A DNA stretch of 32,253 nt. Source: Fusobacterium sp. DD2 (lineage in GTDB: Bacteria; Fusobacteriota; Fusobacteriia; Fusobacteriales; Fusobacteriaceae). Below the pieces are notes generated by a model. The model was given only the letters and a program-made list of their open reading frames with translations, did not search any database and was not told the DNA's origin. The translations under genes were made by a program, and so were the position numbers. Shown in pieces: positions 23,368 through 30,872 of this stretch (its first letter is position 1; each line of letters starts with the position of its first letter). Where the stretch lies: positions 1 through 32,253 of the forward strand of contig NZ_JADRHM010000024.1 of NCBI RefSeq assembly GCF_018205345.1, in the 5' to 3' direction.

Positions 23368-23931
23368 ATGAGAAATAAAATATACCTAGGATTAGTTCAC
23401 TATCCTGTTTATAACAAAAGACATGATGTAGTATGTACATCTGTAACAAACTTTGATATTCATGACATATCTAGAACTTGTAGAACTTATAATGTAAAAG
23501 GGTACAGATTAATTGTTCCTATTGACTCTCAAAAAATGCTTACTGACAGAATAGTTAATTACTGGCAAGAGGGAACTGGAGGACAATACAACAAAGATAG
23601 AGAAGATGCTTTCTCTATTACAAAAGTTATGGATAGCATTGAGGATACTCTTGCTGAAATAGAAAAAACAGAGGGACAAAAACCTATGATTATTACTACT
23701 TCTGCTAGAATTTTCCCTAATACTGCAAGTTATAAAAAAGTATCTGACATGATGTTTGAAGATGATAGACCTTATCTTCTACTATTTGGTACAGGTTGGG
23801 GATTAACTGATGAAGTAATGGCTATGTCAGATTATATTCTTGAACCAATTAGAGGAAATACTCAATATAACCATCTTTCTGTAAGAGCTGCTGTTGCTAT
23901 AATCTTAGATAGATTACTTGGAGAAAGATAA
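23368..23931 (+). CDS. SPOUT-type RNA methyltransferase (COG4752/PF09936-like)
   Basis: A 187-residue protein resembling the predicted alpha/beta-knot RNA methyltransferase family (COG4752). Its C-terminal part has the knot-like sequence LLLFGTGWGLTDEVM (137-151) and LEPIRGNTQYNHLSVRAAVAIILDRL (157-182). These match the glycine-rich SAM loop and the N/S-rich loop of SPOUT enzymes. As I recall, the family is related to TrmD and can be encoded beside or fused to it; here it lies two genes downstream of trmD. The target RNA is unknown. AGGAG precedes the ATG. Confidence 0.82.
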   Translation: MRNKIYLGLVHYPVYNKRHDVVCTSVTNFDIHDISRTCRTYNVKGYRLIVPIDSQKMLTDRIVNYWQEGTGGQYNKDREDAFSITKVMDSIEDTLAEIEKTEGQKPMIITTSARIFPNTASYKKVSDMMFEDDRPYLLLFGTGWGLTDEVMAMSDYILEPIRGNTQYNHLSVRAAVAIILDRLLGER

Positions 23932-23961
23932 TATTTACCTCTTTAAAAAATGGGAGGAAAA

Positions 23962-26900
23962 ATGCAAAAATACAAAATCAGAATAAAACCTGAAGATAGT
24001 ATCTTTAGAAAAATGGGAATTAGAAACATCACTGTAAGTGAAATTGTTTTCTCTGAACGTAATAAAAAAATACAGTTTATATGTTCGGTTCCTACAGTTA
24101 ATGACCTTAAAGAATTAGATGTTATTTCAGATTGCATAAAAAAAGCTTTTGGTAAAGAACTTGAAATAGACTTTAAAGTTAATTTTCAAGAAAAAAATAT
24201 TACTAAAGAGGCTCTCTCTCTAATTGTTGAAAAAGCAATTGAAAACCTTAAATCAAAAAATGCAATTTCAAGGTCTTTTTTATATTTATACAGAGTAAAT
24301 ATTAATTCTCACATTAATATTATTCTAGCTGAACAGGCAGCAATAAATATATTAAAACAATCTCAGATAGATGAAAAATTAGAGGTTATCCTAGAAAAAT
24401 ATGGAATATATAATTTTAAAATTCAATTTATTCTAGGTGATTTTTCAAAAGAGGTTACTGCTATTGAGAAACAGAAACAGCAGGAGATAATCACTCTATC
24501 TGAAAAAATAGATAATGAAAATCAGGAAATGGCAAAAATAAATGCTTCAAAACCTAAAGCTCCAGAACCATATACTCCTGGAGCTCAAGGTGGAGGAGGA
24601 TTCTATAGAAGTAGAGGGGGAGGTTCAAATAATCTTACTAAAGAGATTAAAGGAACTTCTATCTCATTAGAGGAATTCTTCAAACTATATGATAATGATA
24701 ACTGTATAGTGGAAGGTGAGATTTTTGCTACTGAATCAAGAGATATAAAAAATGAAAGAGTTATTGTAACTCTTCGTATAACTGACAATCACACCTCTAT
24801 CACAGCAAAATATTTTGCAGAAAAAGGTAAAGAAGTGGATGTTAAAACAGGAGATTTCGTTAAAATTTCTGGAAAAAAACAGCTGGATAGATTTGCTGAT
24901 AACGAAGAGATTATAATGATTTCTCAAATTAATAAACTGGATGTTAAAAAAGAAGAAAAGAAAGATACAGCAGAAGAAAAGATGATAGAATTACATGCTC
25001 ACAGTAAGATGAGTGAAATGGTCGGAGTAACTGATATAGCTGACCTTGTAAAAAGAGCTATTGCCTATGGACATAAAGCTATGGCTATAACTGACTATTC
25101 TGTTGCACACTCTTTCCCATTTGCATATAAAGCTGCAAAAGGAAAGGATTTTAAAGCTATACTTGGGTGCGAAATGTATATGGTAGATGATAATGCCCAA
25201 ATGGTAAGAAATCCAAAAGATAAAGATATTAAAGATGAAGATTTTATAGTATTTGACTTGGAAACTATGGGGCTTAACTCTCATGAACATGAAATAATTG
25301 AAATTGGTGCTGTAAAACTTCATGGGGACAGTATTGTGGATCGATTCTCACAACTTGTAAATCCTAAAAAACCTATTCCTAAAAAGATTCAGGAACTTAC
25401 CAACATAACTCAGGATATGGTTGATAATCAGCCATCTATTGAAGAGGTACTTCCTAAATTTATGGAATTCGTAGGAGATGCTACTATGGTAGCTCACAAT
25501 GCTGCATTTGACATGGGGTTTATAAGAAGAGATGTAAAAAGATATCTTGGTTATAACTATGAGCCAACTGTAATAGATACATTACAAATGGCAAGAGATC
25601 TTTATCCTGATTTAAAAAGCTTCGGATTGAAAAATTTGAATAAAGTCCTTGGACTCTCTCTTGAAAGCCACCATAGAGCTGTAGATGACTCACAGGCCAC
25701 TGCAAATATGTTTATTATATTCCTTGACCGTTATGTAGAAAAAGGAATAACTAATTTAAAAGATATTACTGGTGCTTTCCCAATTAATACAAAAAAACAG
25801 GATACAAGAAATATAATGGTTCTTGTAAAGAACCTTACAGGGCTTAAAAATATCTATAGACTTATTTCAGATGCTCATGTTAATAACTACGGTAATAAGA
25901 AGCCAAGAGTTATGAAATCACTTTTAGAAAAATATAGAGAAGGGCTTATTGTGGGAAGCTCTCTTACTGTACATTTTCTAAATGATGGTGAATTAGCTGA
26001 CTATTATATGAGATATGACTATGATAACATAGAAAAACATATAGATTTTTATGACTATGTTGAACTTCTTCCTAAAGGAGCTTATTCAGAGCTTCTTGAA
26101 AGTGATAATACAGGAACTATTTCAAGTTATGATGCAATAGAAAAGATGAATAAGTATTTCTATAATCTTGCAAAATCAAAAGGGATAACTGTTACAGCTA
26201 GTTCTAATGTGCATTATCTGGATGAAGAGGATGCTAAGATAAGAAGTATATTATTATATGGTAGTGGAACTGTATTTAGACCTAATCAATATATGGTTGA
26301 TAATAAATTCTACTTCAGAACTACAGATGAGATGTTAAAAGAGTTCAGCTATTTAGGAGAAGATGTAGCAAAAGAGATTGTTGTTACAAATACAAATAAA
26401 ATCGCAGATGAAATTGAAAGTGTCAAACCAGTTCCTGATGGATTTTTTCCACCTAAAATTGATAATGCTGAAACAATTGTTAAAGAGATGACATACAAAA
26501 GAGCTTATGAGATATATGGTAATCCATTGCCAGAAATAGTTGAAAAAAGACTTGAAAGAGAGCTTAACTCTATTATAGGAAATGGATTCTCTGTTTTATA
26601 TCTTTCTGCACAAAAACTTGTTAAAAAATCTCTAGATAATGGATATCTAGTTGGTTCCAGAGGATCTGTTGGTTCCTCTCTTGTTGCATTTATGATGGGA
26701 ATAACAGAGGTTAATGCCCTTTGCCCTCACTATATCTGTACAAATCCAGATTGTAAAAATGCTGAATTTATAGATGAAGAAGGAATCGGTATTGACTTAC
26801 CTGAAAAAATCTGTCCTAAATGTGGTAAAACTTATAAAAGAGATGGATACTCTATCCCATTTGAAGTATTCATGGGATTTAACGGAGATAAGGTCCCAGA

Positions 26901-28329
26901 TATTGACCTTAACTTCTCTGGAGAGTATCAGTCTGAAATACATAGATACACTGAACAGCTTTTCGGTAAAGAAAACGTATTTAAAGCTGGTACAATATCT
27001 ACACTGGCTGAAAAAAATGCTGAAGGTTATGTTAAAAAGTTTATAGAAGAACATGAAATGAATGCTACAAAAGCTGAAATAATACGTCTTGCTAAAAAAT
27101 GTGAAGGTGCTAAAAAGACAACTGGTCAGCACCCAGGTGGAATGGTTGTTGTTCCTAGTGATCACAGCATATATGAATTTTGTCCTGTACAAAAGCCGGC
27201 AAATGATGAGAAAAATGATTCTATCACTACTCACTTTGACTATCACGTTATGGACGAACAACTTGTAAAACTTGATATACTAGGGCATGACGACCCAACT
27301 ACTATAAAAATGCTTCAGGAATATACAGGACTTGATATTTATACTATTCCTTTATCAGATCCTGATACATTAAAAATATTTTCCAGCACAGAATCTCTTG
27401 GAATAACTCCAGAACAGATTAATGGTTCTGTTGTTGGAACATTTGGAGTTCCAGAATTTGGTACCCCTTTTGTTAGACAGATGCTTGTAGATACAAAACC
27501 AACCACTTTTGCTGAACTTGTAAGAATTTCTGGACTTTCTCATGGTACAGACGTTTGGCTTAATAATGCTCAGGAATTCATAAGACAAAAGAAAGCAACA
27601 CTTTCACAAGTTATATCAGTACGGGACGACATTATGAACTACCTTATTGGACAAGGAGTAGAAAAACTTACATCATTTAAAATAATGGAGTTTGTCAGAA
27701 AAGGTAAAGCAAGTAAAGATCCTGATGGATGGGCAAAATTTGTTGATATCTTAAAAGAAAATAATATCGCTGAATGGTATATTGAATCGTGTGGAAAAAT
27801 TAAGTATATGTTCCCTAAGGGACACGCAGTTGCATATGTTATGATGGCAATGAGAATTGCTTATTTTAAAGTTCACTATCCAGTTGCTTTTTACGCAGCT
27901 TATCTATCAAGAAAAGCTGAAGACTTTGATTATGAGATAATGGGAACACCAGAAAGTGCTAAAAACCATCTGGATCTATTAAGCAAAGAACCTAAGCTTG
28001 ATGTTAAGAAAAAAGCAGAAGTTGCAATATGTGAAATAATAATTGAGATGTATGCAAGAGGAGTGGAGTTTCTTCCTATTGATGTATATAAATCTAATGG
28101 TACAAAATTTACTATTGAAGATGGTAAAATCAGAGTTCCTTTAATTGCAATAGCAGGTTTAGGAGGAGCTGTAATTGATAATATAGTTGCTGAGAGAGAG
28201 ATTGGAAGATTTATATCTTATGAAGATTTAAAACGTCGTACAAAGGTATCTCAAACCATTGTAGAAAAGCTAAAGGCTCTCAATGCAATAGACTCTTTGA
28301 GTGAAACTAACCAGATATCACTATTCTAG
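23962..28329 (+). CDS. polC: DNA polymerase III alpha subunit, PolC type
   Basis: A 1455-residue replicative polymerase with built-in proofreading. In order: an N-terminal domain with a helical linker and glycine-rich stretch (about 200-215), an OB fold (225-335), a PHP domain starting at HAHSK near 344 that is interrupted by a DEDDh exonuclease (DLE at 432-434, HHRAVDD near 570), then the polymerase core. The core has GSRGSVGSS, a CPHYICTNPDC...CPKCGK zinc motif and catalytic PDIDLNF (979-985). The C-terminal end QISLF is a beta-clamp-binding motif. ATG at 23962 follows GGGAGG; an in-frame ATG four codons earlier overlaps it and is rejected. It is the last gene of the run that begins at hpt. 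Confidence 0.97.
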   Translation: MQKYKIRIKPEDSIFRKMGIRNITVSEIVFSERNKKIQFICSVPTVNDLKELDVISDCIKKAFGKELEIDFKVNFQEKNITKEALSLIVEKAIENLKSKNAISRSFLYLYRVNINSHINIILAEQAAINILKQSQIDEKLEVILEKYGIYNFKIQFILGDFSKEVTAIEKQKQQEIITLSEKIDNENQEMAKINASKPKAPEPYTPGAQGGGGFYRSRGGGSNNLTKEIKGTSISLEEFFKLYDNDNCIVEGEIFATESRDIKNERVIVTLRITDNHTSITAKYFAEKGKEVDVKTGDFVKISGKKQLDRFADNEEIIMISQINKLDVKKEEKKDTAEEKMIELHAHSKMSEMVGVTDIADLVKRAIAYGHKAMAITDYSVAHSFPFAYKAAKGKDFKAILGCEMYMVDDNAQMVRNPKDKDIKDEDFIVFDLETMGLNSHEHEIIEIGAVKLHGDSIVDRFSQLVNPKKPIPKKIQELTNITQDMVDNQPSIEEVLPKFMEFVGDATMVAHNAAFDMGFIRRDVKRYLGYNYEPTVIDTLQMARDLYPDLKSFGLKNLNKVLGLSLESHHRAVDDSQATANMFIIFLDRYVEKGITNLKDITGAFPINTKKQDTRNIMVLVKNLTGLKNIYRLISDAHVNNYGNKKPRVMKSLLEKYREGLIVGSSLTVHFLNDGELADYYMRYDYDNIEKHIDFYDYVELLPKGAYSELLESDNTGTISSYDAIEKMNKYFYNLAKSKGITVTASSNVHYLDEEDAKIRSILLYGSGTVFRPNQYMVDNKFYFRTTDEMLKEFSYLGEDVAKEIVVTNTNKIADEIESVKPVPDGFFPPKIDNAETIVKEMTYKRAYEIYGNPLPEIVEKRLERELNSIIGNGFSVLYLSAQKLVKKSLDNGYLVGSRGSVGSSLVAFMMGITEVNALCPHYICTNPDCKNAEFIDEEGIGIDLPEKICPKCGKTYKRDGYSIPFEVFMGFNGDKVPDIDLNFSGEYQSEIHRYTEQLFGKENVFKAGTISTLAEKNAEGYVKKFIEEHEMNATKAEIIRLAKKCEGAKKTTGQHPGGMVVVPSDHSIYEFCPVQKPANDEKNDSITTHFDYHVMDEQLVKLDILGHDDPTTIKMLQEYTGLDIYTIPLSDPDTLKIFSSTESLGITPEQINGSVVGTFGVPEFGTPFVRQMLVDTKPTTFAELVRISGLSHGTDVWLNNAQEFIRQKKATLSQVISVRDDIMNYLIGQGVEKLTSFKIMEFVRKGKASKDPDGWAKFVDILKENNIAEWYIESCGKIKYMFPKGHAVAYVMMAMRIAYFKVHYPVAFYAAYLSRKAEDFDYEIMGTPESAKNHLDLLSKEPKLDVKKKAEVAICEIIIEMYARGVEFLPIDVYKSNGTKFTIEDGKIRVPLIAIAGLGGAVIDNIVAEREIGRFISYEDLKRRTKVSQTIVEKLKALNAIDSLSETNQISLF

Positions 28330-28351
28330 CTACAAATATTTTTAAAAACTG

Positions 28352-28380
28352 TTGTAAATTCAGTAATCTTGTGGTATAAA
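28352..28380 (+). promoter_or_regulatory. Extended -10 promoter of hup
   Basis: -35 TTGTAA (28352-28357), a 17-base spacer ending in TGG, and -10 TATAAA (28375-28380). The predicted start at about 28386-28388 coincides with the base of a stem-loop. Confidence 0.75.
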
Positions 28381-28386
28381 GAATAG

Positions 28387-28411
28387 TGTAAATCTTAAAT
28401 CAAGGTTTACA
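28387..28411 (+). promoter_or_regulatory. 5'-terminal stem-loop of the hup mRNA
   Basis: TGTAAATCTT (28387-28396) and AAGGTTTACA (28402-28411) can form ten pairs, one of them T/G, around the loop AAATC. It would lie at the very 5' end of the transcript, about nine bases before AGGAGG. Such stem-loops can protect mRNA from 5'-end-dependent decay; that role is inferred. Confidence 0.6.
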
Positions 28412-28436
28412 AACACTTCAAGGAGGGTATTATTAA

Positions 28437-28715
28437 ATGACAAAAAAAGAATTTGTAGATTTATATTATGCTAAAGGGGAATTTGCTACTAAAATCGAAG
28501 CTGAAAAGAAAGCTATGGCTTTTCTTGCAGTTATAGAAGATGCACTAGAAAATGGAGATGAAGTTTCTTTCTTAGGATTTGGAAAATTCGAAGTCGCTGA
28601 AAGAGCAGCAAGAACTTGCAGAAACCCACAAACTGGAAAAGAAATGAAAGTTGAAGCTAAAAAAGTTGTTAAATTTAAACCTGGAAAAGCTTTATCTGAA
28701 AAAGTTAACAAATAG
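28437..28715 (+). CDS. hup: HU family DNA-binding protein
   Basis: A 92-residue nucleoid protein that bends DNA as a dimer. The helical N-terminal half is followed by VSFLGFGKFEV and the beta-arm RAARTCRNPQTGKEM, with the DNA-intercalating proline in RNPQTG, then VKFKPGKAL. The usual glycine before RNP is cysteine here, a mild oddity. Length and motif order fit HU better than IHF. AAGGAGG lies ten bases before the ATG. The gene has its own promoter, a possible 5' stem-loop and a strong terminator, so it is expressed independently of polC. Confidence 0.95.
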   Translation: MTKKEFVDLYYAKGEFATKIEAEKKAMAFLAVIEDALENGDEVSFLGFGKFEVAERAARTCRNPQTGKEMKVEAKKVVKFKPGKALSEKVNK

Positions 28716-28728
28716 TTATAAAACCTTT

Positions 28729-28754
28729 AAAGGGAGCCTGGAGCTCCCTTTTTT
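28729..28754 (+). terminator. Intrinsic terminator of hup
   Basis: GGGAGC (28732-28737), loop CTGGA, GCTCCC (28743-28748), then six T's. Flanking A's can extend the stem to nine pairs. Confidence 0.93.
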
Positions 28755-28793
28755 ATATATTAATAAAATAAATACTTCAAATCACTATTGTCT

Positions 28794-28823
28794 CTTGAAA
28801 AAACCAGTAGTTTCAAGTAAAAT
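28794..28823 (+). promoter_or_regulatory. Promoter of the hydrolase-mlaA pair, with inverted repeat
   Basis: -35 TTGAAA (28795-28800), a 17-base spacer and -10 TAAAAT (28818-28823). An inverted repeat CTTGAAA (28794-28800) / TTTCAAG (28811-28817) spans the -35 and spacer, leaving the -10 just outside, as an operator might. Confidence 0.6.
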
Positions 28824-28854
28824 ATATAGTATAACTTATTATTGGAGGAAATTT

Positions 28855-30126
28855 ATGAAAAAATTACTTAGTGTGGTATTTTTTTTGCTTTTAAGTATAG
28901 TATCTTTTTCAGAGTATGATTTTCCTTATAAAAATCCAAATGTTGCGACGATTTTTGGTAGTAGCGCACTTATGATTGATGGAGTAAGTAAAAACATTCC
29001 TGTAAAGGAATACACTATAAAACTTCCATGGTGTAAAAATGTTCCTAAAGAATTCTGGTACAACGAAGGTTTTAACTTTTCCCTTGTGCCACAAAAAGAG
29101 AAAGCTCCTTTAGTTTTCCTTTTAGCTGGAACTGGAGCATCACATAATTCCTTAAGAAATGAACTTTTTCAAAGAATATTATATGATGCTGGATATAGTG
29201 TTATATCTATCTCTTCACCAATGAATAGTAACTTCATAATCAATGGAAGTTCAAGCAGAATGCCTGGTATTATTTTTAACGATTCTCAGGATATTTATAA
29301 TATTATGAAAGCTACTTATAAAAAGGTTCATAATAAAATTAAAGTCAGTGATTTCTACGTTATGGGATACAGTTTAGGAGCTACAGAAGCAGCTATGGTA
29401 TCATATATTGATGAAGAGGAGAAAGCATTTAATTTCAAAAGAGTTTTTATGATAAACCCAGCAGTTAATGCTTATAAATCTGCTTTAAAGCTTGATAATT
29501 ATCTTGATTTTCCTCCTGAGGAAAGAGCTCAAAGAATTGCTGATATTATACAGCATATTATTAATAAAGTTGTTAAGGGATCAGTTCCTGAGCATACAGT
29601 TTTAGATGTTGAAACAATATTTAAAATTTTCTCTAAAAGCAACATGACAAATAAAGAGATGCAGGAACTTATTGGTGGAGCTTTTAGAGTATCTTCAATT
29701 GATTTAAACTATATAACTGACAGGCTTAGCAACAGAAGGCTATATCAATGTAATACAAAAAATTGTACAATGTTTGATAGATTTGAGAAAGTAAATTTTG
29801 CTTCATTTGATGATTATGTAAATAAAATTGCATTTCCATACTTCAAAGAAAAATCAAATGGGGATTTAACTATGGATCAATTGCTTGAAAAAGCAAGACT
29901 GCAATATATTGATGATTATTTAAAAACTTCTTCTAAGATTGCAGTTGTTACTAACCAGGATGAACTGATTCTTGATGAAGAAGATTTAGATTATCTTAAA
30001 GATACTTTCAAAAATAGAATAATTATCTATCCTTATGGTGGACACTGTGGTAATATGTTCTATACTCCTAACGTGAAGACAATGCTTCATTTTTTAAAAG
30101 AAGGGGAGCTGACAAATGAAAATTAA
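28855..30126 (+). CDS. Exported alpha/beta hydrolase, coupled to mlaA
   Basis: A 423-residue protein with an N-terminal signal peptide (MKKLL to about residue 19, no lipobox), so probably periplasmic. The alpha/beta-hydrolase core includes FLLAGTGASHN (oxyanion region, 88-98), nucleophile S173 in GYSLGA, probable acid D369 in TNQDEL and H397 in YGGHCGN. Between them is a helical cap-like insert (about 210-345) containing C299 and C304, which could form a disulphide. The substrate is unknown; a lipase or phospholipase is possible given the neighbour. An in-frame extension to 28651 runs through hup and its terminator and is rejected, since GGAGG lies before the ATG at 28855. The last 11 bases overlap mlaA. 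Confidence 0.85.
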   Translation: MKKLLSVVFFLLLSIVSFSEYDFPYKNPNVATIFGSSALMIDGVSKNIPVKEYTIKLPWCKNVPKEFWYNEGFNFSLVPQKEKAPLVFLLAGTGASHNSLRNELFQRILYDAGYSVISISSPMNSNFIINGSSSRMPGIIFNDSQDIYNIMKATYKKVHNKIKVSDFYVMGYSLGATEAAMVSYIDEEEKAFNFKRVFMINPAVNAYKSALKLDNYLDFPPEERAQRIADIIQHIINKVVKGSVPEHTVLDVETIFKIFSKSNMTNKEMQELIGGAFRVSSIDLNYITDRLSNRRLYQCNTKNCTMFDRFEKVNFASFDDYVNKIAFPYFKEKSNGDLTMDQLLEKARLQYIDDYLKTSSKIAVVTNQDELILDEEDLDYLKDTFKNRIIIYPYGGHCGNMFYTPNVKTMLHFLKEGELTNEN

Positions 30127-30847
30127 AAAATATATTTTCTTATTTTTGGTTGTTTTATCTTTTTCTCTATATGCAAATGAATATACAGAGGAACAACAAG
30201 CTAAAATTGATAAAGGAATGGAATATTTTAACGTATATGATCCATTTGAAACATTTAATAAAAAAATATACTATTTTAACTATAAATTTGATAAGTATAT
30301 TTTTCTACCAACAACAAGATTTTATAAAGCTGTAACTCCAGTCTTTGTAAGAAAAGGAGTAAACAACTTTTTTAACAATACAAAAAATATCTCAACTGCA
30401 GGAAATTCACTCCTTCAGTTGAAAATAAAAAAAACAATGAGAACTATTGGTCTTTTTACAATGAATATCGCCTTCGGATTTGGAGGAACTATAGATGCAG
30501 CTTCTGAATTTGGTATGCCAAAACCATATGAAGATTTTGGTCTTACATTAGCTCACTATGGTGTAAAAAAAGGCCCATATCTCATTCTTCCAATACTTGG
30601 TCCTAGCAATTTTCGTGATGCTATAGGTACAGGTGTGGATACTCTTATTAACAGAAACTTCTATAATGAATCATATCTTCCAGATATGAATGAACCAGAA
30701 GTTGCTTTATTACAAGGTGTCAATAAAAGAGACCATGTACCTTTCAAATATTATGGTACAGGTTCTCCTTTTGAATATGAATATGTACGTTTCCTATATC
30801 AAAAATACAGGGAGCTTCAATCAGATATTGGAACAGAAGTATTCTGA
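30116..30847 (+). CDS. mlaA: MlaA (VacJ) family outer-membrane lipid-asymmetry protein, no lipobox
   Basis: A 243-residue MlaA-family protein. Its signature segments are present: YDPFETFNKKIYYFNYKFDKYI (39-60), FNNTKNISTAGNSLLQ, then TIGLFTMNIAFGFGGTIDAAS and the YEDFGLTLAHYGVKKGPYLILPILGPSNFRDAIG core. In E. coli MlaA is a lipoprotein that removes misplaced phospholipids from the outer leaflet of the outer membrane with a porin and the MlaC/MlaFEDB system. Here the signal peptide ends near LYA-NEY and no cysteine occurs anywhere in the protein, so it cannot be a lipoprotein. Its start overlaps the hydrolase stop by 11 bases, pointing to coupled translation. Other mla genes are not in the window. 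Confidence 0.93.
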   Translation: MKIKKYIFLFLVVLSFSLYANEYTEEQQAKIDKGMEYFNVYDPFETFNKKIYYFNYKFDKYIFLPTTRFYKAVTPVFVRKGVNNFFNNTKNISTAGNSLLQLKIKKTMRTIGLFTMNIAFGFGGTIDAASEFGMPKPYEDFGLTLAHYGVKKGPYLILPILGPSNFRDAIGTGVDTLINRNFYNESYLPDMNEPEVALLQGVNKRDHVPFKYYGTGSPFEYEYVRFLYQKYRELQSDIGTEVF

Positions 30848-30872
30848 TTAAAAATAAAATAGGGAGGTTTTT

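Noticed and set aside
26774-27261. Overlapping frames on both strands inside polC
   Set aside because: They are shadows of the PolC polymerase core, which is intact in its own frame.
28651-28854. N-terminal extension of the hydrolase
   Set aside because: It would read through hup and its terminator; a signal peptide with a good ribosome binding site starts at 28855.
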